Assembly: GCF_018968705.1 (NCBI RefSeq)
Contig: NZ_CP076668.1
Span: 4,413,001-4,477,000 of the forward strand
Length of the DNA: 64,000 bases
DNA from: Pseudomonas lijiangensis
Lineage (GTDB): Bacteria; Pseudomonadota; Gammaproteobacteria; Pseudomonadales; Pseudomonadaceae
Direction: 5' to 3'
The translations under genes and the position numbers were made by a program. Shown in pieces: positions 55,606 through 64,000 of the stretch (its first letter is position 1; each line of letters begins with the position of its first letter). The notes under the pieces were generated by a model, which was given only the letters and a program-made list of their open reading frames with translations, was not told where the DNA came from and did not search any database.

Positions 55606-56250
55606 ATGATCGACCTTCATTACTGGACCACTCCCAATGGTCACAAGATCACACTGTTTCTTGAGGAAACAGGCCTGCCTTACAAGATCTTCCCGGTCAA
55701 CATTGGCAAGGACGAGCAGTTCCAGCCCGACTTCCTGAAAATAGCCCCCAACAATCGCATTCCGGCCATCGTCGATCACGAGCCCACCGATGGCGGCGAG
55801 CCTTTGAGCCTGTTCGAGTCCGGCGCGATCCTGTTGTATCTGGCGGACAAGACCGGCCAATTCATCCCGCAGGATTTCCGTGGCCGCCAGGAAACGCTGC
55901 AATGGCTGTTCTGGCAGATGGGCGGCCTGGGGCCAATGGCTGGCCAGAATCACCACTTCAACCGCTTCGCCAAGGAAAAGATTCCTTATGCGATCAAACG
56001 CTATGTGGATGAAACCGCCCGCTTGTACGGCGTGCTGAACAAGCGCCTGGCCGACCGCGATTTTGTGGCGGGCAACGAGTACAGCATTGCGGACATGGCG
56101 ATCTATCCGTGGATCGTGCCGCACACCTTCCAACAGCAGAATCTGGACGACTTCCCGAACCTTGCGCGCTGGTTCAAGACCATTGCCGGACGTGAAGCGA
56201 CCCAAAGGGCTTATGCGCTGGTTGAGCAGATCAATCCTCCCAAGGCTTGA
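55606..56250 (+). CDS. Glutathione S-transferase (Nu-class/YfcG-like)
   Basis: 214 residues. A thioredoxin-fold N-terminal domain starts MIDLHYWTTPNGHKITLFLEE; the TTPNGHK segment is diagnostic of Nu-class enzymes such as YfcG/YghU, which reduce disulfides with glutathione. The SNAIL-like glutathione site is FESGAILLYLADK (about residue 73). The alpha-helical C-terminal domain includes YSIADMAIYPWIV, the N-capping motif. ATG 55606 follows GGAG and opens the fold. Cytoplasmic, monocistronic, after a terminator. Confidence 0.9.
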   Translation: MIDLHYWTTPNGHKITLFLEETGLPYKIFPVNIGKDEQFQPDFLKIAPNNRIPAIVDHEPTDGGEPLSLFESGAILLYLADKTGQFIPQDFRGRQETLQWLFWQMGGLGPMAGQNHHFNRFAKEKIPYAIKRYVDETARLYGVLNKRLADRDFVAGNEYSIADMAIYPWIVPHTFQQQNLDDFPNLARWFKTIAGREATQRAYALVEQINPPKA

Positions 56251-56261
56251 TGGTTTTCTTG

Positions 56262-56315
56262 TTCGCGAATAAATTCGCACCACACCAAGTCTGAGGAGCG
56301 GATTTATCCGCGAAC
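56262..56315. repeat. REP family C variant
   Basis: TTCGCGAATAAATTCGCACC ... GGAGCGGATTTATCCGCGAA, a diverged pair whose right arm resembles the GGATTTATCC core of family D. It lies between the glutathione transferase and acylase genes. Confidence 0.75.
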
Positions 56316-56428
56316 AACCCCACCCCTTGTAAAATCCTGAAATAAACTCCCCTTCCCGTCTTGCGTGGCGCCTGTCTGCTCTCTAACGTAGCGACCTTTA
56401 CATACGCCACCCCCGCGGGAGTTTCGCC

Positions 56429-58906
56429 ATGGCCTCGCCAGCCCCTTCATTTTTCCTGAGCCGATTCAGTGCAGCCGCCATTGCGGCGAGTTTCCTGAGC
56501 CTTGCGGGCTGCCAGTTGGGCGGTGGTGACAACGAGACATTGCTGCCCGCCTCCGGAGTATTCCCGGTCAAGGGGTTGGCGCAGAACGTATCGGTACGCC
56601 GCAACAATCTGGGCATGCCCCTGATAGAAAGCAGCACGTACCACGACGCGCTGTTCACCCTGGGCTATGTGCATGCCGCTGACCGCATCACGCAAATGGT
56701 CGGCATGCGCCTGCTGGCGCAAGGGCGTCTGGCGGAAATGGCCGGTGCCGACGCTCTGGAAGTCGACCGCCTGATGCGCTCGGCCAGGCTCAAGCAACGC
56801 GCCAGCGAGCTTTACAACGCTTCATCGCCACGCCTGAAACGCTTCTTCGAGGTCTATGCACGGGGCGTCAACGCCTACCTGTTCCGCTATCGCGACAAGT
56901 TGCCAGAGGACCTGGCCAGCTCCGGCTATCGCCCGGAATACTGGCAGCCCGAAGACTCGGCGCTGATCTTCAGCCTGCTGAGCTTCAATCTGTCGGTGAA
57001 CCTGCAGGAAGAACTCTCGGCGCTGGTGCTGGCACAGAAAGTCGGCAACGACAAACTGGCCTGGCTGCTGCCGACCTATCCCGACGAAGCCCTGCCCTTC
57101 TCCGAAGCCGACAAGCTCAAAGGCCTGAGCCTGAACAATCAGGTGCCTGAGTTGAACGACCTGACCAGGGTCGCATTGCAGCTCTCCGATCTGAACATGC
57201 TGGGCGCAGCCGCCGCCAGCAACTGGGCCATCGCGCCGCAGCGCAGCCGTAATGGTAAAAGCCTGCTGGCCAGCGAGATGCAACTGCCTGCCGGGATCAC
57301 CTCGGCCTGGAGTTTCGTGCAGTTGCGCGCACCGAAGTATCAGGCGTCGGGCGCCTCGATTGCCGGCCTGCCGCTGGTGTTGAGCGGCTTCAACGGCAAG
57401 CTGGCCTGGAGCCTGAGCAACGTCAAGGGCGACAATCAGGACCTGTTCCTGGAAAAGCTCAAGCGCGAAAACAATCGCCTGTTCTATATGGCTGACGGCA
57501 AATGGCAGCCCGCTATCGCCTACGAAGAAACTTTCCTGGCCAAAGGCGGCCGTCCGATACGTGAAGCCGTGTATGCCACGCGCCACGGTGTTCTGCTCAA
57601 CGCCAGCGCCACCCCGCTGGGCAACGGCCTGGGCCTGGCCTTGCAAACCCCGGACTTCAAGGACGACAAGAGCCTCGATGCCTTTTTCGACCTGTCCCGT
57701 GCGCCCAACGTAGAGAAAGCCTTCGACACCACCCGCGAGATTCGTGCGATCACGCTGAACATGGTGTTCGCCGATGCCTCGAATATCGGCTGGCAAGTCA
57801 CCGGCCGCTACCCGAACCGTCGTGAAGGCCAGGGCCTGCTGCCTTCTCCGGGCTGGGACGGCAAGTTCGACTGGGACGGTTTTGCCGACTCGATGCTGCA
57901 CCCTTACGATCAGGACCCGCGTCAGGGCTGGATAGCGACCGCCAATCAGCGCACCGTGCCCAAAGGCTACGGCATGCAACTGTCCAATTCCTGGGGTTAC
58001 CCGGAGCGGGCCGAGCGCATTGCGGAGCTTGCCAACAGCGGCAAGCAGGACACCCGCAGCACCATCGCCATGCAGTACGACCAGACCACGACTTTTGCCG
58101 CCAAGCTCAAGAACATGTTTGAAGCGCCGGGCATGACCAAACCGCTCAAGCAGGCCATCGACGCCCTGCCAGAAGCCGAGCGGGCCAAGGCTCGGGAAGC
58201 CTACAGCCGGCTGATGGCCTTCGACGGCAAGCTCACCCCGAACTCCGCCGATGCAGCACTGTATGAGCTGTTTCTGCTGGAAAGCGCCAAGCTGACCTTC
58301 CTCGATGAGCTGGGTCCGGAAAGCAGCCTGGCCTGGCAAGCCCTGAGCGCCAACGCCAGCTCGTCCTACTCGCCACAGGCCGATCATTTGCTGGGCCGTG
58401 AAGACAGCCCTTTCTGGGACGACCTCAAGACCCCGCAAAAAGAAGACAAGCCGGCCATTCTGGCCCGCAGTCTGGCAGCCGCCATCACCGCTGGCGACAG
58501 CCTGCTGGGCACGGACCACAAGGCCTGGCAATGGGGCAAGCTGCATCGCGAGAACTGGACGGCACATACCAGCCCTCTGGCCAAGGCGTTGGGCGGCAAC
58601 CACTTCAATCGCAGCGCCAGTGCGGCAGGTGGCGATCACAGCACCATCAATGTTTCGGGCTATGAGTGGGGCAAGAGCCTGGATGCTCACGCGGTGCCTG
58701 CCTTGCGCATGATCGTGGACTTCAGTCAGGCAGAGCCGATGATGGGACTGATCAGCACCGGCCAGTCGGACAACCCGGCCAGCCCGCACTATGCCAACAG
58801 CATCGAGCCGTGGATCAAGGCGCAGTACCAGACGATTCCGCTGCAACAGTCCAACTATGAAAAAGGCTATGGCAAACAGCGCCTGACCCTGACGCCCGGC
58901 AAGTAA
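56429..58906 (+). CDS. quiP: Penicillin-acylase-family protein, QuiP-type acyl-homoserine lactone acylase
   Basis: 825 residues, Ntn-hydrolase precursor. The order is signal, alpha chain (to about residue 267), autocleavage site, beta chain. The new N-terminal nucleophile is the Ser in [28 protein letters not shown], with the SNWA motif of acylases. Family members cleave amide bonds of penicillins or long-chain acyl-homoserine lactones. Position next to ychJ/SEC-C genes matches PA1032 (quiP). The signal peptide ends in a lipobox-like LAGC (Cys about residue 28), suggesting a lipid-anchored form. The substrate should be considered predicted. Confidence 0.82.
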   Translation: MASPAPSFFLSRFSAAAIAASFLSLAGCQLGGGDNETLLPASGVFPVKGLAQNVSVRRNNLGMPLIESSTYHDALFTLGYVHAADRITQMVGMRLLAQGRLAEMAGADALEVDRLMRSARLKQRASELYNASSPRLKRFFEVYARGVNAYLFRYRDKLPEDLASSGYRPEYWQPEDSALIFSLLSFNLSVNLQEELSALVLAQKVGNDKLAWLLPTYPDEALPFSEADKLKGLSLNNQVPELNDLTRVALQLSDLNMLGAAAASNWAIAPQRSRNGKSLLASEMQLPAGITSAWSFVQLRAPKYQASGASIAGLPLVLSGFNGKLAWSLSNVKGDNQDLFLEKLKRENNRLFYMADGKWQPAIAYEETFLAKGGRPIREAVYATRHGVLLNASATPLGNGLGLALQTPDFKDDKSLDAFFDLSRAPNVEKAFDTTREIRAITLNMVFADASNIGWQVTGRYPNRREGQGLLPSPGWDGKFDWDGFADSMLHPYDQDPRQGWIATANQRTVPKGYGMQLSNSWGYPERAERIAELANSGKQDTRSTIAMQYDQTTTFAAKLKNMFEAPGMTKPLKQAIDALPEAERAKAREAYSRLMAFDGKLTPNSADAALYELFLLESAKLTFLDELGPESSLAWQALSANASSSYSPQADHLLGREDSPFWDDLKTPQKEDKPAILARSLAAAITAGDSLLGTDHKAWQWGKLHRENWTAHTSPLAKALGGNHFNRSASAAGGDHSTINVSGYEWGKSLDAHAVPALRMIVDFSQAEPMMGLISTGQSDNPASPHYANSIEPWIKAQYQTIPLQQSNYEKGYGKQRLTLTPGK

Positions 58907-59204
58907 CCCTCACAAGGCACCAAAATGGAGCGACATGCATGTGGCGCCCCATTTTGGACAGCCCTCTTGAGCAACAATCGTCCCTGTTGTCCCGACCTTA
59001 CACAACACGTCCAATCCTGCGGCTTCTGCGTGCGCAGGCAGAAACACCGATGATGGCAAGCTAATGCAGCATTGCGACAACTGCTTACATTTAAAACGCA
59101 CGTTCGTCTCTTTGGTTCGGAAATTGCTACTTCTTGCCCGTCTGGCATCCGCCGGTAGCAAGCCTGGCGTGTTCTCTACGCTCAATCTGGTTAAGGACTG
59201 AATA
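58907..59204. other. Intergenic region quiP / aotJ
   Basis: 298 bases. It holds the palindrome at 58921-58956 and the aotJ promoter. A partial ArgR-type half site (TGTCGCAATGCTGCAT, minus strand, about 59076-59061) fits the P. aeruginosa ArgR pattern TGTCGC-N8-AA except for one base. No gene was seen. Confidence 0.5.
58921..58956. promoter_or_regulatory. Long near-palindrome after quiP
   Basis: CAAAATGG...CCATTTTG arms (58921-58928, 58949-58956) enclose GCG...CGC and a central CATGCATG, giving an almost continuous inverted repeat of 36 bases. It could act as a quiP terminator or as an operator. No T-run follows on either strand beyond the arm itself. Confidence 0.55.
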
Positions 59205-59987
59205 ATGAAAAAAGCATGGCTGACCCTTTCCGCACTGGCTCTGTGCCTGGCCGCTGGTAGTTCCATGGCCAAGGAATACAAGGAGCTGCGTTTTGGCGTC
59301 GATCCTTCCTACGCTCCTTTCGAATCGAAAGCCGCTGACGGCAGCCTGCAAGGCTTCGATATCGACCTGGGCAATGCGATCTGTAAAGAACTGAACGTGA
59401 CCTGCAAATGGGTCGAAAGCGATTTCGACGGCATGATTCCGGGCCTCAAGGCCAAGAAATTCGACGGCGTCATATCTTCGATGACCGTTACCCCGGCCCG
59501 TGAGAAAGTCATCGACTTCTCCAACGAGCTGTTCTCCGGCCCGACGTCGCTGGTGTTCAAAAAGGGTGCAGGCTTCACCGCTGACCCGGCCAGCCTGAAA
59601 GGCAAAACCGTCGGCTACGAGCAAGGCACCATCCAGGAAGCCTACGCCAAAGCCGTTCTGGACAAGGCAGGCGTCAACACCAAGGCCTACGCCAACCAGG
59701 ATCAGGTTTACGCTGACCTGACTTCCGGTCGTCTGGATGCTTCCATCCAGGACATGCTGCAAGCCGAACTGGGCTTCCTGAAATCTCCGGCAGGCGCCGG
59801 TTATGAAGTCAGCGAGCCAGTAGACAGCCCTCTGCTGCCTGCCAAGACCGCCATCGGTATCGCAAAAGGTAACAAAGAGCTCAAGGCTCTCCTGGATAAA
59901 GGTATCAAAGCGTTACACGATGACGGCACCTACGCCGAAATCCAGAAGAAACACTTTGGCGACCTGAATCTGTACAGCGGTAAATAA
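59205..59987 (+). CDS. aotJ: Arginine/ornithine-binding periplasmic protein
   Basis: 260 residues. Sec signal peptide (MKKAWLTLSALALCLAAGSSMA, cut after residue 22). The mature part carries LRFGVDPSYAPFESKAADGSLQGFDIDLGNAICKELNVTCKWV, the ArgT/HisJ solute-binding signature, and SMTVTPAREKVIDFSNEL. It delivers basic amino acids to AotQMP. It is first in aotJQMOP, and the next gene is separated by an attenuator hairpin. In P. aeruginosa the operon is arginine-induced through ArgR. Confidence 0.92.
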   Translation: MKKAWLTLSALALCLAAGSSMAKEYKELRFGVDPSYAPFESKAADGSLQGFDIDLGNAICKELNVTCKWVESDFDGMIPGLKAKKFDGVISSMTVTPAREKVIDFSNELFSGPTSLVFKKGAGFTADPASLKGKTVGYEQGTIQEAYAKAVLDKAGVNTKAYANQDQVYADLTSGRLDASIQDMLQAELGFLKSPAGAGYEVSEPVDSPLLPAKTAIGIAKGNKELKALLDKGIKALHDDGTYAEIQKKHFGDLNLYSGK

Positions 59988-59994
59988 CACCCCC

Positions 59995-60046
59995 AACGCC
60001 CATCGATTTCGGCGATGATCCGCCGCCCTCGATGGGCGTTTTTGTT
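59995..60046 (+). terminator. Attenuator/terminator between aotJ and aotQ
   Basis: AACGCCCATCGA (59995-60006) pairs perfectly with TCGATGGGCGTT (60029-60040), followed by TTTGTTTG. It starts eight bases after the aotJ stop and lies within the operon. Confidence 0.85.
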
Positions 60047-60070
60047 TGTTGCCCGCTCAAGGCTTGATCC

Positions 60071-60799
60071 ATGCTCGATGCATTAATGCAAAACCTGGGA
60101 CTCTCGGCATTCAGCTTGAAAGGCTTCGGCCCGCTGCTGCTTCAGGGTACCTGGATGACCATCAAATTATCGGTACTGTCGCTGTTTCTGAGCATTGTGC
60201 TCGGGTTGATCGGCGCCAGTGCCAAGCTGTCCAGCTCGGCGCTGCTGCGCGTGCCGGCACAGATCTACACCACCCTGATCCGCGGCGTGCCGGACCTGGT
60301 GCTGATGCTGCTGATTTTCTACAGCCTGCAAACCTGGCTCACCAGCTTCACCGACGCCATGGAATGGGAATACATCGAAATCAATCCTTTCGGTGCTGGG
60401 GTCATCACCCTCGGCTTCATCTATGGTGCCTATTTCACGGAAACCTTCCGCGGCGCCATTCTTTCGGTGCCACGCGGTCAGGTCGAAGCCGCCATCGCCT
60501 ACGGCCTCAAGCGCGGCCAGCGTTTTCGTTATGTCGTGTTCCCGCAGATGATGCGCTACGCACTGCCGGGCATCGGCAATAACTGGCAGGTGCTGCTCAA
60601 GGCCACTGCGCTGGTGTCGATCATCGGTCTGGCCGATCTGGTGAAGGCTTCCCAGGACGCCGGTAAAAGTACCTATCAACTGTTCTACTTCCTGGTGCTG
60701 GCGGCCTTGATCTATCTGGTGATCACCAGCGCCTCGAACCTTGCCTTGCGTTGGGCCGAACGGCATTACGCCGCCGGCAGCCGGGAGGCCAGACGATGA
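60071..60799 (+). CDS. aotQ: Arginine/ornithine ABC permease AotQ
   Basis: 242 residues, HisQ-type permease with about five helices. QGTWMTIKLSVLSLFLSIVLGLIGA near the N-terminus and the EAA loop QVEAAIAYGLKRGQRFRYVVFPQMMRYALPG (about residues 137-167) are typical of polar amino acid permeases. Its stop overlaps the aotM start by four bases (ATGA). It pairs with AotM. Confidence 0.92.
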   Translation: MLDALMQNLGLSAFSLKGFGPLLLQGTWMTIKLSVLSLFLSIVLGLIGASAKLSSSALLRVPAQIYTTLIRGVPDLVLMLLIFYSLQTWLTSFTDAMEWEYIEINPFGAGVITLGFIYGAYFTETFRGAILSVPRGQVEAAIAYGLKRGQRFRYVVFPQMMRYALPGIGNNWQVLLKATALVSIIGLADLVKASQDAGKSTYQLFYFLVLAALIYLVITSASNLALRWAERHYAAGSREARR

Positions 60800-61506
60800 T
60801 CGAATTGCTTCAGGAATACTGGAAAGCCTTCCTTTATACGGACGGCGTCAACATTACCGGTCTGGCGATGACCATGTGGCTGCTCAGCGCCTCCATTGCC
60901 ATCGGCTTCTGCCTGTCCATTCCGCTGTCCATCGCCCGCGTCTCGAACAAGCGCTGGGTACGCTGGCCGGTGCAGTTCTACACCTACCTGTTTCGCGGTA
61001 CGCCGCTCTATATCCAGTTGCTGATCTGCTACACCGGTATCTACAGCATCGCGGCGGTACGTGAGCAGCCACTGCTGGATTCGTTCTTCCGCGATGCGAT
61101 GAACTGTACGATCCTGGCGTTCACCCTCAATACCTGCGCCTACACCACCGAAATTTTTGCCGGAGCCATACGCACCATGGCTCATGGTGAAGTCGAAGCC
61201 GCCAAGGCCTATGGCCTGAGCGGCTGGAAGCTCTATGCCTATGTGATCATGCCCTCGGCGCTGCGGCGCTCGCTGCCTTACTACAGCAACGAAGTGATCC
61301 TGATGCTGCACTCGACCACCGTCGCTTTCACGGCCACGGTGCCGGACATTCTCAAGGTCGCACGCGATGCCAACTCGGCAACTTTCATGACCTTCCAGTC
61401 CTTCGGGATCGCGGCAATCATGTACCTGACCGTCACCTTCATTCTGGTCGGACTGTTCCGTCTTGCCGAACGTCGCTGGCTGGCCTTCCTCGGCCCGGCT
61501 CACTAG
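60796..61506 (+). CDS. aotM: Arginine/ornithine ABC permease AotM
   Basis: 236 residues, HisM-type permease. The EAA loop is EVEAAKAYGLSGWKLYAYVIMPSALRRSLPY. ATG 60796 overlaps the aotQ stop and follows GGGAGG, which fixes the start; the open frame from 60751 is longer but overlaps aotQ by 49 bases. Helices suggest five membrane spans. Confidence 0.92.
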   Translation: MIELLQEYWKAFLYTDGVNITGLAMTMWLLSASIAIGFCLSIPLSIARVSNKRWVRWPVQFYTYLFRGTPLYIQLLICYTGIYSIAAVREQPLLDSFFRDAMNCTILAFTLNTCAYTTEIFAGAIRTMAHGEVEAAKAYGLSGWKLYAYVIMPSALRRSLPYYSNEVILMLHSTTVAFTATVPDILKVARDANSATFMTFQSFGIAAIMYLTVTFILVGLFRLAERRWLAFLGPAH

Positions 61507-61521
61507 ACAGGACGACAACTC

Positions 61522-62640
61522 ATGGATCATCGGACCCACGACTTGCTGTCGCCGGTGCCTGGCACTGCGCGGCAAGTCCACAGCTTTCATTACGGGCCGC
61601 AAGACGGCACCTGCAAGATCTACATTCAGGCCTCACTGCATGCCGACGAATTACCCGGCATGCTGGTGGCCTGGTACCTGAAGCAGCGCCTCAGCGAGCT
61701 GGAAAATGCCGGGCGCTTGCGTGGGGAAATCATTGTCGTCCCGGTTGCCAACCCCATCGGCCTGGAACAGATCCTGATGGATACCCCGCTGGGCCGCTAC
61801 GAGCTGGAAAGCGGGCAGAACTTCAATCGCTGGTTCACCGACCTTGGCGAACAGATCGGCGATGAAATCGAAAGCCGGCTCACCAAGGACGCGCAGCACA
61901 ACGTGACGCTGATCCGCGACAACCTGCGCCTGGCGCTGGAAGCCCAGATCGCCACGACGCAGTTGCAATCCTTGCGACTGACCCTGCAAAAGCTGGCCTG
62001 CAAGGCTGACATGGTGCTGGACCTGCATTGCGACTTCGAATCGGTGGAGCACCTCTACACCACGCCCGAGGCCTGGCCGAAAGTCGAGCCGCTGTCGCGC
62101 TATCTGGGCGCACAGGCAAGCCTGTTGGCAACCGATTCGGGCGGGCAATCGTTCGATGAGTGCTTCACGCTGGTCTGGTGGCAATTGCAACAACGCTTCG
62201 GCGAGCGCTTCCCGATCCCCATGGGCAGTTTCTCGGTGACGCTGGAGCTGCGCGGCCAGGGTGATGTCAATCACGCTCTGGGCAGCCGCGACTGTCAGGC
62301 GATCATCAATTACCTGATCGACTTCGGCGCCATCGAAGGTCAGGCCCCCGAGCAGCCCGAGCTGCTCTACCCGGCCACGCCACTGGCAGCGGTCGAACCG
62401 GTTTTTACCCCGGTGGGCGGTCTTCTGGTGTTCTGCGCCCTGCCCGGTGAATACATCGAGGCCGGGCAACTGATCGCCGAAGTCATCGACCCGATCAGCG
62501 ACGCCGTCACTTCCATTCACGCACAGAATGCCGGTCTGCTGTATGCCCGCTCATTACGACGCATGGCAACGGCAGGCATGGTCATCGCTCATGTCGCTGG
62601 CACTCAGGCCTATCGCAGCGGCTATCTACTTTCTCCTTGA
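61522..62640 (+). CDS. aotO: Succinylglutamate desuccinylase/aspartoacylase-family protein AotO
   Basis: 372 residues, zinc carboxypeptidase-like M14 fold. Zinc ligands are visible in LHADELPG (His and Glu, about residues 36-43) and in DLHCD (His, about 171). VVPVANPIGLEQI and ETLE-like GSFSVTLELRGQ (catalytic Glu region) agree with AstE/AspA. It lies inside the arginine/ornithine transport operon, as in PA0891. Its substrate is unknown; an N-acylated basic amino acid or a related acyl-amino acid would fit the context. Confidence 0.85.
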   Translation: MDHRTHDLLSPVPGTARQVHSFHYGPQDGTCKIYIQASLHADELPGMLVAWYLKQRLSELENAGRLRGEIIVVPVANPIGLEQILMDTPLGRYELESGQNFNRWFTDLGEQIGDEIESRLTKDAQHNVTLIRDNLRLALEAQIATTQLQSLRLTLQKLACKADMVLDLHCDFESVEHLYTTPEAWPKVEPLSRYLGAQASLLATDSGGQSFDECFTLVWWQLQQRFGERFPIPMGSFSVTLELRGQGDVNHALGSRDCQAIINYLIDFGAIEGQAPEQPELLYPATPLAAVEPVFTPVGGLLVFCALPGEYIEAGQLIAEVIDPISDAVTSIHAQNAGLLYARSLRRMATAGMVIAHVAGTQAYRSGYLLSP

Positions 62641-62649
62641 GGACCTGAC

Positions 62650-63414
62650 ATGTACAAACTGACCATCGATGGCCTGCATAAAAGCTATGGCGACAACGAG
62701 GTACTCAAAGGCGTCTCGCTCAAGGCTCAAAGCGGTGATGTGATCTGCCTGATAGGCGCCAGCGGTTCGGGCAAGAGCACCTTCCTGCGCTGCATCAACT
62801 TTCTGGAGCAGCCCAACGACGGCGCCATGAGCCTGGATGGCCAGCAGATCCGCATGGTCAGCGACAAGGACGGCATGCGAGTCGCCGACGCCGACGAGCT
62901 GCAACGCATCCGCACACGGCTGGCCATGGTGTTCCAGCATTTCAACCTGTGGGCGCACATGACCGTGCTGGAGAACATCACCATGGCACCGCGCCGGGTG
63001 CTGGGCGTACCCAAGGCCGAAGCCGAACAACGCGCCCGCAAGTACCTGGAAAAGGTCGGCCTGCCCGAGCGTGTCGCCGATCAGTACCCGGCCTTTCTGT
63101 CAGGCGGCCAGCAGCAGCGCGTGGCCATTGCCCGCGCCCTGGCGATGGAGCCGGAGATCATGCTGTTCGACGAGCCCACGTCTGCACTCGACCCGGAACT
63201 GGTCGGTGAAGTGCTCAAGGTCATTCAGGGTCTTGCCGAGGAAGGCCGGACCATGATTCTGGTCACCCATGAAATGGGCTTCGCCCGCAAGGTCGCCACG
63301 CAAGTGGTGTTCCTGCACAAGGGGCAGATCGAAGAATCAGGTCATCCGGACGAAGTCCTCAACAACCCCAAGAGCGAACGCCTGCAGCAGTTCCTGAGCG
63401 GGAACCTGAAGTAA
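62650..63414 (+). CDS. aotP: Arginine/ornithine ABC ATPase AotP
   Basis: 254 residues, HisP/GlnQ type. Walker A GASGSGKST (about residue 37), Q-loop FQHFNLWAHMTVLENI, signature LSGGQQQRVAIAR, Walker B IMLFDEPTSALDPE and H-loop TLVTHEMGF-like ILVTHEMGFARKV. It energises AotQM at the inner membrane. Nine bases separate it from aotO. It ends the operon here; the ArgR gene found next in P. aeruginosa is not seen in the window. Confidence 0.94.
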   Translation: MYKLTIDGLHKSYGDNEVLKGVSLKAQSGDVICLIGASGSGKSTFLRCINFLEQPNDGAMSLDGQQIRMVSDKDGMRVADADELQRIRTRLAMVFQHFNLWAHMTVLENITMAPRRVLGVPKAEAEQRARKYLEKVGLPERVADQYPAFLSGGQQQRVAIARALAMEPEIMLFDEPTSALDPELVGEVLKVIQGLAEEGRTMILVTHEMGFARKVATQVVFLHKGQIEESGHPDEVLNNPKSERLQQFLSGNLK

Positions 63415-63421
63415 GGGGAAA

Positions 63422-63443
63422 AGCGCCAGAGCACACTGGCGCT
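63422..63443. terminator. Hairpin between aotP and the proline-rich gene
   Basis: AGCGCCAG pairs with CTGGCGCT around a six-base loop. It is only weakly T-rich on the plus strand (GTTCC), but lies just after the aotP stop between convergent genes. Confidence 0.55.
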
Positions 63444-63460
63444 GTTCCACCAGAAGACAT

Positions 63461-63673
63461 TCAGGCGACAGGAACAGGCGGAGGCTCGTCTGGTAGCGTC
63501 GGCTCACCTGGCTCAGGTGGCTGAGGAGGAAACGGTGTGTCCGGCCCCGGATCGCCCGGAATACCGCCACCCACCATATTGAATTGAGAATCAGCCATCA
63601 GTGACCAGGCGAGCAGCCCGATCTCGTTGAGCTGAGGAAGCCTTTCCTGGCCAGAGGGTTTGAAATCTGTCAT
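63461..63673 (-). CDS. Small proline-rich protein, unknown function
   Basis: 70 residues. The first half (MTDFKPSGQERLPQLNEIGLLAWSLMADSQFNMVGGG) could form one amphipathic helix; the second half is a repetitive Pro/Gly/Glu run (GDPGPDTPFPPQPPEPGEP and LPDEPPPVPVA). A GGGAG site lies before ATG 63673. No signal peptide or known family. Low-complexity composition leaves some doubt that it is a gene, but the ribosome site and helix argue for it. Confidence 0.6.
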   Translation of the reverse strand: MTDFKPSGQERLPQLNEIGLLAWSLMADSQFNMVGGGIPGDPGPDTPFPPQPPEPGEPTLPDEPPPVPVA

Positions 63674-63787
63674 AGGGCACTCCCGATCATCTTCCCCCAC
63701 ACACGCTATGTATGAGGGGGGTCATGTCAGGAAATAGAGTGCATAAGCAGGCAGAAATTCAATTGCCCGAATGCCGCACCCCAAAAA

Positions 63788-64000
63788 TCAGGTGCGTGGC
63801 AGGGTCACGCCACGCTGGCCCTGATACTTGCCACCGCGATCCTTATAGGACACTTCACATTCCTCATCGGACTCCAGGAACAGCATTTGCGCCACGCCTT
63901 CGTTGGCGTAGATCTTGGCCGGCAGCGTGGTGGTGTTGGAGAACTCCAGGGTCACATGACCTTCCCATTCCGGCTCCAGCGGCGTGACGTTCACGATGAT
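63788..64000 (-). CDS. dcd: dCTP deaminase, 3' part (5' end outside the window)
   Basis: The last 70 residues of Dcd are seen: [36 protein letters not shown] and the C-terminal [20 protein letters not shown], typical of the dCTP deaminase C-terminal domain and nucleotide-binding tail. The enzyme converts dCTP to dUTP in the pathway to dTTP. The reading frame stays open to the window edge, so the start is not present. The GTG at 63994 is internal. Confidence 0.9.
   Translation of the reverse strand: MIVNVTPLEPEWEGHVTLEFSNTTTLPAKIYANEGVAQMLFLESDEECEVSYKDRGGKYQGQRGVTLPRT

Noticed and set aside
60751..60795. Upstream start for aotM
   Set aside because: It would overlap aotQ by 49 bases, while ATG 60796 has a GGGAGG site and the common four-base overlap.

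Overview
The window is a gene-dense, GC-rich chromosomal segment of a Pseudomonas. I infer a member or close relative of the P. syringae group from gene content and repeats, with no database search. Several blocks keep the gene order known from P. aeruginosa: fadD1 / hydrolase / phaJ1 / phrS / rapA / nbdA (PA3299-PA3311 region), braCDEFG (PA1074-PA1070), slyB / pdxH / OmpA / esterase / dinG / copD up to ychJ and quiP (PA1053-PA1032), and aotJQMOP (PA0888-PA0892). No rRNA, tRNA, CRISPR or prophage was seen.

Layout. 1-9.6 kb: azoreductase with a divergent LysR regulator, an alpha/beta hydrolase, cyclophilin PpiA, an ABC exporter, a COG3146 protein, an outer-membrane porin and a FabH-like ketoacyl synthase. 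9.8-23 kb: HrpA helicase, FadD1, a lipase-like hydrolase and PhaJ1, then a compact ANR-type promoter / PhrS-like RNA / 36-residue CcoM locus, RapA, and an IS110-family element lodged in a REP palindrome. 23-33 kb: MFS transporter, an NbdA-like MHYT-GGDEF-EAL protein, and the branched-chain amino acid ABC operon braCDEFG. 33-46 kb: FAD enzyme, PLP enzyme, NhaA, SlyB-like lipoprotein, PdxH, an OmpA lipoprotein with a histone-like tail, a serine esterase, DinG, CopD, and a collagen-like secreted protein with a DUF1145 protein.

46.1-52.2 kb is the main accessory island. It is a tightly packed six-gene operon on the minus strand: haem-oxygenase-like diiron protein, [2Fe-2S] ferredoxin-reductase, two ATP-grasp ligases, an arginine-deiminase/amidinotransferase-fold enzyme and an EamA exporter. 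The genes are overlapping or nearly so, and the set interrupts the otherwise conserved DUF1145...DUF6231-ychJ neighbourhood. It looks like a complete pathway, with oxidation, its electron supply, guanidine chemistry, two ligations and export, for a small arginine- or amino-acid-derived metabolite that I cannot name.

53-64 kb: YchJ and SEC-C proteins, a LEA-type lipoprotein whose stop codon abuts a MITE-like element, a glutathione transferase, a QuiP-type acylase, the arginine/ornithine transport operon aotJQMOP, a proline-rich small protein and the 3' end of dcd.

Four families of REP-like inverted repeats are scattered between genes. The IS110 element carries an upstream non-coding segment that folds into two hairpins. 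Their loops contain short matches to the REP target on both sides of the insertion and to the element's own two ends, as expected of a bridge RNA.
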